Source: an uncultured bacterium (GTDB taxonomy: Bacteria > Bacillota > Clostridia > Lachnospirales > Lachnospiraceae). Taken from it: DNA of 59,672 nucleotides. Made by a program: the position numbers and the translations under genes. Where the stretch lies: the NCBI GenBank assembly GCA_905216215.1, contig CAJMSZ010000011.1:1-59672 (forward strand), read 5' to 3'. The notes beneath the pieces were generated by a model. The model searched no databases and was not told the origin of the DNA. It saw only the letters and a program-made list of their open reading frames with translations. This document shows, piece by piece, positions 49,101 through 56,849 of the stretch; position 1 is the first letter of the stretch; the number at the start of each line of letters is the position of its first letter.

Positions 49101-51326
49101 ATTGGAATCTACAGTAGGAATAATAAGGTTCTTATTGACTTTGATTTTTTCCAGACCCTGTTCGCTGAATCCCGTAACAGCCCAACTGGTAACTGTCAGG
49201 GTATCTTTCGTATTATTGGCTGGATACAGGTCATTTGTAATCTCACCATATGTAAAATCTTCTGCAGTCCACTCATCTGTAGCTTTCAGGTAAAGCTTAT
49301 GATAACCAGATGCAGGGAAATTCTTAGTATCGTGATACTGTGATGAACTTGTCACATAAACCTTTGTAACAACTGCTTCTGTAGTATCTGAATATTCCTT
49401 CATAAATACATTAGCCGGTAACTTTGTCACAGTTGTCGGAAGCTCCACGCTTTCGATAATCTTGTTTCGGAAAGCGAACGTTCCTATGGTTTCCAGACCT
49501 TCTGACAGTTCCAATGTGCACGCTGTCTTTAAGTAGTTCTTGGTTGAGAATGCATACCTGCCAATTTTCTTAACACTTGCTGGAATCACAATCTTGGAAA
49601 AATTATTTCCGGCAAACGCATTATCTCCAATAGATTCAACACCTTCCGGAATATCTATCGATGTAAGATTTGCCATCCAGTGCTGAGCATCACTACAACC
49701 AAACGCTCCGCCTTTAATCTCCGTCATATTCTTAGACAGGCTGATTTTTTCCAACAATATGTTAGTTGCGAAAGCTCCACCTTCTACATTTACCACTGAA
49801 TCCGGAAGAATAATACTTGTCAGATTATTGCCTGCAAATGCACGTACTCCTATTTCCCTCAACGTTTCCGGGAAAGAAACATCTTTTAATCCGGTATTTG
49901 CAAAAGCACGCACACCAATTTTCTCAAGCCGACTTGGCAACTGTACCGTATCAAAGCCTTCCTCTGCTGTACCAAAAAGACCTCCGTTATCGTTTTCTGT
50001 TCCTGCAATTTCTGTAATATATACTCCACTTGCATTTTTGCCAGGCAACACAAGGTTTTTATTTTCACTTCTTTTTGCAATACCGCTTTCGCTTAAACCT
50101 GTGATTGTTGTGCCCTCAATTGTAAAATCACCCAAAGACCAACTGGAACTATTTTCGTATTCCGTTGATACAATCACTTTCTGGTGCCAGGATTTCTGTG
50201 ACTCAGTTGTCTTATCCACTGTATGAATACGATCTAAATTCGCTAAATTCGGGTTCTCCGTATACATATAGACAACTCCGCCCATATTCTTATGCTTGTC
50301 CGGAGCATCTGCAGGACAGTCTTCCATCCCCGGATTCCATGTAAACGCATCTTTGTTCACAACCGCTGTAAAATCCGGTAATCGCACGGATTTAATGTTA
50401 TTCTGTGCAAACACCATCCCATGCATTTCCATCTGAAAATCACAAGTAATCGGGAAATTTACAGTACTAATCTGATTATTAGCAAAAGATAATGTTTCAA
50501 TCCACCAGATGGAACGTGGAAATGTAACTGTCTTCAGTTTGTTATACCGGAATGCAGAAGACATTACTGCAATTACACCATCTGGAAGATATACACTTGT
50601 CAGTTCGTTCTTTGCGAACGCAGACTGTCCGATAATAAAGTTTCCTCGTCTGGTAACGGCATGGGTAACTGTATCGTCATAGTCTACTTTCATTCCTGTT
50701 GGAAATGTAACTGAAGTGATTCCATACCCACTAAATGCATTATCAGCTACTCCAACCAAAGCTTCTCCTTTATCATCCGTTGACGGAATTACCAAATCCT
50801 TATTCACCTTGATTTTTTCTTCACCGGATTCGGAAAATCCTGCAATGGCAGTACCCTTTACTACAAACTCACGGGTATAATCACAACCATTCAAGGTTCT
50901 TTCCATTGTCGTATACGTAAAATCCGCAGTTGTCCATTTCGAAGTATCTAGCACCTCTGCGTTATTTGCCGCAGCAACTGCTTCTGTCTCAGAATCTTCT
51001 GCCTGCTGCACTTCGGCCTGGCTCTCCTCTGCTTCCTGTATACTGTTTTCCGTTGCTTCTTCCGAGTCTGTCCCTGCTGAATCCTCACCCTCAGCTTCTG
51101 CTTTGTCAAACTCAGATTCTTCAGCATTGTTCTCCTGATTTTCTTGCTCTTCGTCCGTTTGTTCTTCGCCATTTACTGGTTCGCTTTCTATAGATGCAGC
51201 TTCGCCAGACTGTTCTACACCGACATTACTATCATAGTTCGCATTCGGTGCAGCCACAGCCGTCACAGACATAGAAAGCGACAGCAAGATTGCCAGAAAA
51301 ATGGAGCCCATTTTCTTCTTTTTCAT
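46173..51326 (-). CDS. Giant BspA-type leucine-rich-repeat surface protein
   Basis: The 1717-residue protein has a signal peptide (1-26, ending TAVAA), an acidic Glu/Gln-rich stretch (about 30-125), and six large modules. Each module opens with a W-x-x-x-DFTY-like strand and an ITGLSESG-like phrase (near residues 131, 393, 690, 950, 1228 and 1530), followed by LRR_5 repeats with the pattern GxxAFxxxxLxxVxLPxxV. A Lys/Ser/Gly linker precedes NVQTGDDNP, a hydrophobic span and KKRVKIKS, which is the QTGD-type sorting signal seen in Clostridia. It should be fixed to the wall by a sortase and bind host or matrix ligands. No sortase gene is in the window. Confidence 0.93.
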   Translation of the reverse strand: MKKKKMGSIFLAILLSLSMSVTAVAAPNANYDSNVGVEQSGEAASIESEPVNGEEQTDEEQENQENNAEESEFDKAEAEGEDSAGTDSEEATENSIQEAEESQAEVQQAEDSETEAVAAANNAEVLDTSKWTTADFTYTTMERTLNGCDYTREFVVKGTAIAGFSESGEEKIKVNKDLVIPSTDDKGEALVGVADNAFSGYGITSVTFPTGMKVDYDDTVTHAVTRRGNFIIGQSAFAKNELTSVYLPDGVIAVMSSAFRYNKLKTVTFPRSIWWIETLSFANNQISTVNFPITCDFQMEMHGMVFAQNNIKSVRLPDFTAVVNKDAFTWNPGMEDCPADAPDKHKNMGGVVYMYTENPNLANLDRIHTVDKTTESQKSWHQKVIVSTEYENSSSWSLGDFTIEGTTITGLSESGIAKRSENKNLVLPGKNASGVYITEIAGTENDNGGLFGTAEEGFDTVQLPSRLEKIGVRAFANTGLKDVSFPETLREIGVRAFAGNNLTSIILPDSVVNVEGGAFATNILLEKISLSKNMTEIKGGAFGCSDAQHWMANLTSIDIPEGVESIGDNAFAGNNFSKIVIPASVKKIGRYAFSTKNYLKTACTLELSEGLETIGTFAFRNKIIESVELPTTVTKLPANVFMKEYSDTTEAVVTKVYVTSSSQYHDTKNFPASGYHKLYLKATDEWTAEDFTYGEITNDLYPANNTKDTLTVTSWAVTGFSEQGLEKIKVNKNLIIPTVDSNGKAVTGIADSAFQKQEIESVVFPENVKTAYDGKWNSELTERGNFVIGASAFLGNNLKKVVLPEGVIMVKGNAFKNNPIISVEFPATIMYIGSQAFGGSGTITTLSFVKDNDFNLQIDNMAFAINKIQAVQLPNKVEKIHKQAFFRNTGKEPVTSGTANEKKGGIVYMYCENEAVESESLIHTVNNKQSNVQKLIIGTIPDEDTAWNSSDFTYSDDESTITGLSDNGKKKLELNTAMILPSVSPKGAVITGIGNMAFAGSKLTSIILPETLESIGNAAFNNSKLTSIVIPNSVTSLGTGAFSNSTALASVVLSNKLTTIPQSAFTMTALTKVEIPKGVTTIGRMAFSGAHLTELSLPSTLTEIGRQAFMNHQLQSIEIPASVTKIDQSAFIVTQEGMKAYPEKLILHEGLATINKEAFGGSGLKDVELPTTVITLNKDAFKGGTSKVKLRTSSKTQLVETKTFIPNGTNHEVVYDVLAGSGWTAEDFVYDGSKLVGWSESGQAKRTTLKNLVLPDNAPDGTAITEIGDEAFKIPDDEIEQLKDSVNSPNGMKMVHFPEHLQTIGKQAFEYNNFEQLEIPETVSFIGECAFKGNKLTKVSLPDSVTEMGSGAFSMNDITELKLSKGLKIIPNGAFSMNIRLSEIELPDGVTEIQEMAFAGARLTSLEIPTSVEKIGRKAFHLHHIEELVIPGNVKEIGESAFEGTYKAQTLKKLTLEEGIRSIGKYAFKEGLLQEVTLPYSLEEMGEEPFKNNVGANESNIVICNTENEAHLQFGDSASHTINYIYQWSEECFTFDGDKITGLTEFGKRCAEKQPEMVIPSEKSDGTKIRTIGKEALKESGITSVMIPEGIKSIEENAFSKNKLTEVNLPMTITEISLDAFSDNEAVVRLLSASKELVDKYEGKEFDGAKLVYTGKEESGIESGKDTNKESGSGKDDTKGTKNVQTGDDNPIVLYLCLEVAALAIILAMKKRVKIKS

Positions 51327-51473
51327 AGTACCTTCCTTTCATATATTGATACATTCATCTTACCATTTCTACTCGCTATCATTAAATAGATTTTTATTAT
51401 AATAGTCTCTATTTATAGTTTTTATCTATATCATATATTACTTCTAGATATGAATAAAATTGTCTTTTATTTA

Positions 51474-51500
51474 CAAAAAAGAGTGTCCAACGACACTCTT
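51474..51500 (-). terminator. Terminator of the PAP2 gene
   Basis: AAGAGTGTC and GACACTCTT form a perfect 9-bp stem followed by TTTT on the minus strand, just beyond the PAP2 stop. Confidence 0.85.
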
Positions 51501-51514
51501 CTCTTCACACAAAT

Positions 51515-52156
51515 TTACTTACACAATTTTTTCCATATTCCTGTCTTTCCCGAAATCCAGTAACACACTTCCGCCAGGACTACTCCTGCGATCACATCCA
51601 CAAATACATGTTGTTTGGTCGTAAGTGTGGAAACGCACACTGCCAGAGCCATCAGCACGGAAAACAGCTTATATCCCCATGGGATTTTCTCCTGCTTTCG
51701 AATACCTATCACACAAAACCAACTTACCAGACAATGAATGGATGGAAACAGGTTGCTTGCAGAATCTATTTCATAGAGCATTTTCATGATGATTTCCCAT
51801 ATGGAATTGCCATCAATTACAGGTCTTACGTTCGTTGTTGGCAACACTAGAAAACAAATCAGACAGATGGCCTTTGCCATCACTTCTGCGCAGAAGAAAC
51901 GGTACACTTCTTCTTTCTCCTGCCTTGCTGTCAATATATAATTGACAATCCAGAACAGATAACATCCCAGATAAATGCATACTGTCCAAGGCACAAACGG
52001 AATCTTCTCATCGATTCCCAACTCCAAATTATAATGAGGCCAGTTTCTTGCCAGGAACATGGCTCCACTGTAAACAAGCTGATTCCATACTACAATTGCA
52101 ATCAGTGGAGCAACTGCGTAAACCGGAACCAGCGAAATTTTCTTTTTTCCCTTCAT
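51515..52156 (-). CDS. PAP2-superfamily membrane phosphatase
   Basis: About 213 residues with five to six membrane segments. The PAP2 motifs are partial but clear: SASNLFPSIHCLVSW near residue 148 (the PSxH) and TTKQHVFVDVIAGVVLAE near 195 (the H-x-x-x-D). Such enzymes release phosphate from phosphatidic acid or lipid pyrophosphates at the membrane surface. The start at 52156 follows AAGGATAGAC and lies 4 bases past the psd stop. Co-transcribed with psd and the VTT protein. Confidence 0.87.
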   Translation of the reverse strand: MKGKKKISLVPVYAVAPLIAIVVWNQLVYSGAMFLARNWPHYNLELGIDEKIPFVPWTVCIYLGCYLFWIVNYILTARQEKEEVYRFFCAEVMAKAICLICFLVLPTTNVRPVIDGNSIWEIIMKMLYEIDSASNLFPSIHCLVSWFCVIGIRKQEKIPWGYKLFSVLMALAVCVSTLTTKQHVFVDVIAGVVLAEVCYWISGKTGIWKKLCK

Positions 52157-52160
52157 ATGT

Positions 52161-52994
52161 CTATCCTTGTCTATCCTTTTTTCTTTCTCCAATCCACATT
52201 CCCTGTTTCACACGGAATTCCTTATCCTGTCTCAATACGCTAATCACTTCAGAACGAAGCTGAATTTTGTCCTTCTGGAACAACATCACGATGGAGGAAC
52301 CGGCCAGTTCAAAGTGTCCTTTTTCCATCCCCTTCATAAAATGCTCATTATCATGGTCATTCACAATACCACCTACCACAAAGGCTCCAACCTCAGTCTG
52401 AACGACGGTTCCGAAGTGTTCTGTTTCCAACACCGTCCACACGCGACGATTCAGTGTATATACAGGATACACCTGACATGCTGATGGCTGAACACTATGA
52501 AGCATACCCGGAATATAATGGCTTGCCCCCTGCCGTCCATCATCAATATAAGAATAGTGATGATAATCCGATGCACACAAGCGGAAAATTAGACAATCCC
52601 CGCCATAGAACTGCTCTGCCAATTTTCTGTCATGTAGCAAATCATTCAATTTGTACTTAGAGCCCTTCACCCAGAAGCTGCTGTCCTCTTCGATTGGAAA
52701 TGCACTCAGCCATCCGTCACACGGACTCACCAAATGTTCTGGATTCAAATCTACTTCCACTGGTTCTCTCTCCCGGATAAAAAACTCACGGAAGCTACTA
52801 TACTTCTGTCCTTCAAACTCCTTCATAGAAATATGGTTCAGCTTTATATACAAAGGAATCACCGGCTTCGAAAATGGCGACCACAGGAATCTGACCATCA
52901 TTTTATCCACTCTGCTGTGTAACAGATGTCCCATAATCATACGTCCTGCCCTTGTTCCATACAAAAAGCGTACTGCTAAACTATCTTTTCCCAT
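52161..52994 (-). CDS. psd: Phosphatidylserine decarboxylase proenzyme
   Basis: The 277-residue enzyme makes phosphatidylethanolamine. It has the catalytic Asp in HLVSPCDGWLS near 85, the His in CASDYHHYSYIDDG near 145, and the self-cleavage Ser in FELAGSSIVMLF near 236, where the chain splits and the Ser becomes the pyruvoyl group. The usual LGST/LGSS reads AGSS here. It sits between a VTT-family protein (18 bases upstream) and PAP2. No phosphatidylserine synthase gene is in the window. Confidence 0.93.
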   Translation of the reverse strand: MGKDSLAVRFLYGTRAGRMIMGHLLHSRVDKMMVRFLWSPFSKPVIPLYIKLNHISMKEFEGQKYSSFREFFIREREPVEVDLNPEHLVSPCDGWLSAFPIEEDSSFWVKGSKYKLNDLLHDRKLAEQFYGGDCLIFRLCASDYHHYSYIDDGRQGASHYIPGMLHSVQPSACQVYPVYTLNRRVWTVLETEHFGTVVQTEVGAFVVGGIVNDHDNEHFMKGMEKGHFELAGSSIVMLFQKDKIQLRSEVISVLRQDKEFRVKQGMWIGERKKDRQG

Positions 52995-53012
52995 TCTTTT
53001 ACCCCTTCATTA

Positions 53013-53594
53013 TTACTTTGCGAAATATCCAAAGAAAATACTATAAAACAAAATGCACCACGGTTTGGCAAGTATGATAATCCAGACAAATTTCCTGGTT
53101 GACATTCCACCTAAGCCAGAAAAATAACAAAGGAAATCATCTGGCGCCAGTGGTAGCAAAATTGCCAGAAACAACAGCCACGTAAAATATCTGCTTCCAT
53201 TCAGCCTGTCCACCCAGGACTGGTATTTTCCCACAGGAACCATCACATTTACTATCTTTTCACCAAACCATTTTGCCAGTAAAAATGCAACAATAGAACC
53301 TACACTAATCCCGATATAGTTACACCAAAATCCCTGCACCGCTCCAAACATACCTGCTCCTGCCGCACAGCCAACCATCCCCGGAATCACCGGCACTACC
53401 ACTTGAAGCATTTGAATACAGCCCAGAACCACCGGGGCAAATATGCCATATCTTCCCACATACTCACGAAATCCTTCTACCGAGTAAAACGAACCTGCAA
53501 AATATCCATTTATCATAAATATACCGGAAATAATCAAAAGTCCCAACAAAATCATCATCAATGTTCTTTTTATCCATATTTCTTTTGCAACCAT
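53013..53594 (-). CDS. TVP38/TMEM64 (VTT-domain) membrane protein
   Basis: The 193-residue protein has about five membrane segments and the VTT core: VVPVIPGMVGCAAGAGMFG near 67, GISVGSIVAFLLAKWFG near 94 and FLAILLPLAPDDFLCYFSGL near 143, with an acidic pair in the re-entrant loop. Relatives in the DedA/VTT group are implicated in lipid scrambling across membranes. An extended -10 promoter is at 53697-53705. It leads the psd-PAP2 unit. Confidence 0.87.
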   Translation of the reverse strand: MVAKEIWIKRTLMMILLGLLIISGIFMINGYFAGSFYSVEGFREYVGRYGIFAPVVLGCIQMLQVVVPVIPGMVGCAAGAGMFGAVQGFWCNYIGISVGSIVAFLLAKWFGEKIVNVMVPVGKYQSWVDRLNGSRYFTWLLFLAILLPLAPDDFLCYFSGLGGMSTRKFVWIIILAKPWCILFYSIFFGYFAK

Positions 53595-53696
53595 TACGAA
53601 CTCCTCCTCATCATTTCTATGAAACTCAGTGTACAGAGGATTTCTAAAAAAAATATGTGCATTTTCCTAAACATTTCTTAAGATTAACCCTCATCC

Positions 53697-53705
53697 ATTA
53701 TAACA
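53697..53705 (-). promoter_or_regulatory. Extended -10 promoter of the VTT-psd-PAP2 unit
   Basis: TGTTATAAT on the minus strand is a full extended -10 box, about 103 bases before the VTT gene start. No strong -35 box is seen. Confidence 0.55.
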
Positions 53706-53712
53706 TGTTCCA

Positions 53713-54372
53713 TCACAAAAGTGTGAAATGTTCTTTCTGATTATCAATAACCCCCTCTTTCCGAAGCTTACTGATTTCCACAGAAAGTCCGCTTCGCTCC
53801 ACCTGAAGGAAATCTGCCAGTTCCTGACGATTATAGGGAATCGTAAACTGGTTACTGCCTGCCCGCTTGGCCTGAAGTTGCAAATAGGTCATCAGCTTTT
53901 CCCTTGTGGTCCGTTTGGAAGTGATTTCAATTTTCTGATTGAAGAACAGATTCTTCGATGCTACAATTTTAAGCAGATTACAAATAATCTGTCCATATGT
54001 CCCTTCGGAGTCTGCAAAATTCTGCTTCATTTTCAAGCAATCAATTAAAAGCACTTCTGTTTCTTCCGAAGCAACCACATCCACGGGCATCCGTTCGACT
54101 CCTGCCCACACGAAGGACTCTCCAAACAGCTCTCCCTGCTCAATATGAGTCACAATGCTTCGATTTCCCCAGAAATCAACGCGGACTACCTGAACCTGAC
54201 CTGTAAGCACAATTCCCATAAATCTGGTCTTGTCTCCCTCTCTCAAAACACTCTGATTTTTCTGAAAATGAACCACTCTTGCATCAAAATATTTCATCAT
54301 CTGGAAAATCTGCTCCTCTTCCATTCCCTGAAAGAGTGGACAATGTTCCAACACACAAATATATTTTTCCAT
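53713..54372 (-). CDS. Crp/Fnr-family transcriptional regulator
   Basis: About 219 residues: an N-terminal cyclic-nucleotide-fold domain (about 10-120, with RFMGIVLTGQVQVVRVDFWG) and a C-terminal HTH (about 150-215, YNRQELADFLQVERSGLSVEISKLRKEG). It lacks the Cys set of Fnr and the cAMP-binding pattern of Crp, so the signal is unknown; relatives in Clostridia respond to redox or nitrosative stress. The start at 54372 follows GAAGGAG. Two perfect palindromes lie in its own promoter region, and a divergent iron-sulfur protein gene begins 123 bases away. Confidence 0.87.
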   Translation of the reverse strand: MEKYICVLEHCPLFQGMEEEQIFQMMKYFDARVVHFQKNQSVLREGDKTRFMGIVLTGQVQVVRVDFWGNRSIVTHIEQGELFGESFVWAGVERMPVDVVASEETEVLLIDCLKMKQNFADSEGTYGQIICNLLKIVASKNLFFNQKIEITSKRTTREKLMTYLQLQAKRAGSNQFTIPYNRQELADFLQVERSGLSVEISKLRKEGVIDNQKEHFTLL

Positions 54373-54384
54373 GTTTTCTCCTTC

Positions 54385-54400
54385 TGTTGAAATTTCAACA
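54385..54400. promoter_or_regulatory. Perfect 16-bp palindrome ahead of the Crp/Fnr gene
   Basis: TGTTGAAATTTCAACA is a perfect palindrome in the leader between the promoter and the start codon, of the size expected for a Crp/Fnr-type dimer. Confidence 0.65.
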
Positions 54401-54409
54401 TACATTTTC

Positions 54410-54438
54410 TGTTTATCATATTATGATATGGGAGTCAA
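54410..54438 (-). promoter_or_regulatory. Promoter of the Crp/Fnr gene with internal palindrome
   Basis: TTGACT (54433-54438) and TAAACA (54410-54415) on the minus strand are 17 bases apart. The spacer holds TATCATA-N-TATGATA (54414-54428), a second perfect palindrome, suited to repression. Confidence 0.6.
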
Positions 54439-54495
54439 GAGATTTATACGTTTCTCCGAAAAATAAAATGACGAATCATCTATCAGGAGGCTAAT

Positions 54496-55194
54496 ATGCT
54501 TAGAAGAATTATAAAAATCAACGAAGAAAAATGTAATGGATGTGGTGCCTGCGCATCTGCCTGCCACGAAGGTGCCATTGAAATGGTAAACGGAAAGGCA
54601 AAACTCACAAGAGAAGATTATTGCGATGGTCTTGGTGACTGTCTGCCCGCCTGTCCTGCCGATGCTATTTCCTTCGAGGAAAGGGAAGCCCCGGCTTACA
54701 ATGAAGAAGCCGTGCGTCAGGCTCAGGCAAAGAAAGCTGCTGCCAGTACCCCTCACCGTTGTCCGGGTGCCCAAGCCATGCTGTTAAAACGCAAAACCGT
54801 TTCATCCCCATCTGGCGAAAATGCAGTGGAAAGTCAGCTTCGCCAATGGCCCATCAAAATCAGCCTTGTGCCCGTTGCCGCACCTTATTTTGATAACGCC
54901 AACCTGCTGATTGCCGCAGACTGTACCGCTTACGCTTACGGTAATTTCCATCAGGATTTTATTCGTGACCACATTACCCTGATTTCCTGTCCAAAACAGG
55001 ACACCAGCAAATATGCGGAAAAGCTGACAGAGATTATTTCCCGTAACAATATAAAAAGCATTACCATTGCCCGCATGGAAGTACCGTGCTGCGGTGCACT
55101 GGAAAATGCTGCAAAACTTGCTCTAAAATCAAGTGGAAAAGACATTCCTTGTAAGGTAGTAACGATTACTGCAGGTGGGGAAATTCTCGCTTAA
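54496..55194 (+). CDS. 4Fe-4S ferredoxin-type protein with C-terminal domain
   Basis: The 232-residue protein has an N-terminal two-cluster ferredoxin part (about 1-60): CNGCGACASAC at 15-25 and CDGLGDCLPACP near 44-55. The rest (about 85-230) is a separate domain with Cys in CPGAQAM, CTAYAYGNF, ISCPKQD and VPCCGAL that is typical of ferredoxin-like proteins encoded next to Crp/Fnr-type regulators. It probably carries electrons in a redox-stress pathway, with the partner enzyme elsewhere. The ribosome site is AGGAGG. It is divergent from the Crp/Fnr gene. Confidence 0.85.
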   Translation: MLRRIIKINEEKCNGCGACASACHEGAIEMVNGKAKLTREDYCDGLGDCLPACPADAISFEEREAPAYNEEAVRQAQAKKAAASTPHRCPGAQAMLLKRKTVSSPSGENAVESQLRQWPIKISLVPVAAPYFDNANLLIAADCTAYAYGNFHQDFIRDHITLISCPKQDTSKYAEKLTEIISRNNIKSITIARMEVPCCGALENAAKLALKSSGKDIPCKVVTITAGGEILA

Positions 55195-55218
55195 TCCAAT
55201 ATAATCAGATAGTCAAAT

Positions 55219-55250
55219 GGGAAAAGCCTTCTTCCGGCTTTTCCCATATT
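55219..55250 (+). terminator. Terminator of the ferredoxin-type gene
   Basis: GGGAAAAGCC and GGCTTTTCCC form a perfect 10-bp stem followed by ATATTTTTC; the converging MATE gene ends just beyond. Confidence 0.88.
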
Positions 55251-55257
55251 TTTCATA

Positions 55258-56622
55258 TTATACAATAGCAGCTTTCTTCCATCCGCCCTGAAAATACCGG
55301 ATGCCGAATAACAAGACACGGAATGCCCAGTCAATGATCATCGCTACCCATACACCAAACACACCCATTCCCAGATTACGGGACAGAATATAGCTGAAGC
55401 CCACACGGAATACCCACATAGAAAATGTAGATATAATCATACAAGTCCTTGCATCTCCGCAGGCGCGGAAGGTGCTCGGCAGCGCAAAGGATTCCGGCCA
55501 TATGAAAATCGTGCAAATGCCGTGGAACCACAAGATATTTCTTGCCGCCTCCGAAGCCGCAGCCGATAAATTGTAAACCTTTAAAATAACCGGTAGCAGC
55601 AAGAGGACAATGCCAACGGAAACCATCAGCCCCATATGCACAATCAGTAATAATTTTTTTTTATAGTATTTCACCTGCTCATAATCACCATATCCCACAC
55701 ATCGGGCAATTACACTTGTGATACCCATATTAATTGCCATTCCCGGAAGAATCGAGAACAGCGAAATGGTATTGGCAACTGCGTTTGCCGCAATGGCATA
55801 GGTTCCAAAACCAGACACCAGACTCAGCACCAGTATCTTTCCAAGCTGAAACATACTGTTTTCCAGTCCATTTGGTATACCAATCCCTAAAATCTTCTTG
55901 AGCATGCCCCACTCCGGACAAAAATGCAGACTTCTTTCCATACAAAGTTCTTCCTTCTGATTCAGAAGACACTTCACAATCACAACTGCCCCTGCCATCC
56001 TGGAAACCAGCGTTGGAATAGCCACACCTTCTGCTCCTCTGTGAAGTCCATAAATTAAAATCGCATTGCCTGCAACATTTATCACATTCATGAATACAGA
56101 TACTTTCATGGGCAGTCCCGAATTGCCCATGGTCCGAAAAATAGCCGCTCCCGCATTATAAACTGCAATGAACGGAATTGATGCTGTCACAATCATCAGA
56201 TATACATTGGCATATCCCATCACATCCGCGTCAATCCTTCCAAATAATCCATGTAGAATCCAATACTTTCCAATATATACCAGACCAGTAATCACAACTG
56301 CCATAATTCCCATGAACCAGATTAACTGTGTGGTGGATTTCCGTGCCTGCTGCCGGTTCCCCTGTCCTAAATATTGACCTGCTACTACGGCTCCCCCGGT
56401 AGCCAATGCTGAAAACAGATTAATTAAAAGTACCATGACCTGATCCACAAGAGAAACTCCGGACACTGCCGCTTCCCCTACATTTGCAATCATAATGGAA
56501 TCCGCCATTCCTACTAATACTGCCAGAAACTGCTCAATAATAAGCGGAATAATCAGTGCCACAAGTGCGCGGTTATCAAATAAATATGAACTTGTATCTA
56601 CCTTCTTCTTTGTCCGATTCAT
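55258..56622 (-). CDS. MATE family exporter
   Basis: About 454 residues with 12 membrane segments; begins MNRTKKKVDTSSYLFDNRAL, then LIIPLIIEQFLAVLVGMADS, and the second half starts ILGIGIPNGLENSMFQLGK. Third MATE gene in the window and not closely alike to the other two by eye. A GTG two codons upstream exists, but GGAAGAG is better spaced for the ATG at 56622. Substrate unknown; monocistronic. Confidence 0.91.
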   Translation of the reverse strand: MNRTKKKVDTSSYLFDNRALVALIIPLIIEQFLAVLVGMADSIMIANVGEAAVSGVSLVDQVMVLLINLFSALATGGAVVAGQYLGQGNRQQARKSTTQLIWFMGIMAVVITGLVYIGKYWILHGLFGRIDADVMGYANVYLMIVTASIPFIAVYNAGAAIFRTMGNSGLPMKVSVFMNVINVAGNAILIYGLHRGAEGVAIPTLVSRMAGAVVIVKCLLNQKEELCMERSLHFCPEWGMLKKILGIGIPNGLENSMFQLGKILVLSLVSGFGTYAIAANAVANTISLFSILPGMAINMGITSVIARCVGYGDYEQVKYYKKKLLLIVHMGLMVSVGIVLLLLPVILKVYNLSAAASEAARNILWFHGICTIFIWPESFALPSTFRACGDARTCMIISTFSMWVFRVGFSYILSRNLGMGVFGVWVAMIIDWAFRVLLFGIRYFQGGWKKAAIV

Positions 56623-56774
56623 TTTCACTCTTCCTTTTTACTATATTACAACACCAAAGTTTACTCTTTTCCTTCCCTACTTGCAAGAGAAACTTGCTTC
56701 TCTATTCTCTGACATTCTTTTTTATTCTCTGAAAATTGCACATATTTGTTCGTTATTTTTGTGACAATTTACTA

Positions 56775-56803
56775 TTGACGAATTCTCCTGTTTGGGGTGT
56801 ATA
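56775..56803 (+). promoter_or_regulatory. Promoter of the DapB/Ord-like gene
   Basis: TTGACG (56775-56780) and TGTATA (56798-56803) with a 17-base gap, 46 bases before the start codon. Confidence 0.6.
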
Positions 56804-56849
56804 CTTTGTGTATCAGAAAGATTTATTTCATTTTAAGGAGGTATGCTTT

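Noticed and set aside
46173..51326. Repeated blocks suggesting a CRISPR or tandem DNA repeat
   Set aside because: The repeats are in-frame, diverged LRR_5 units at protein level; there are no identical short repeats with unique spacers.
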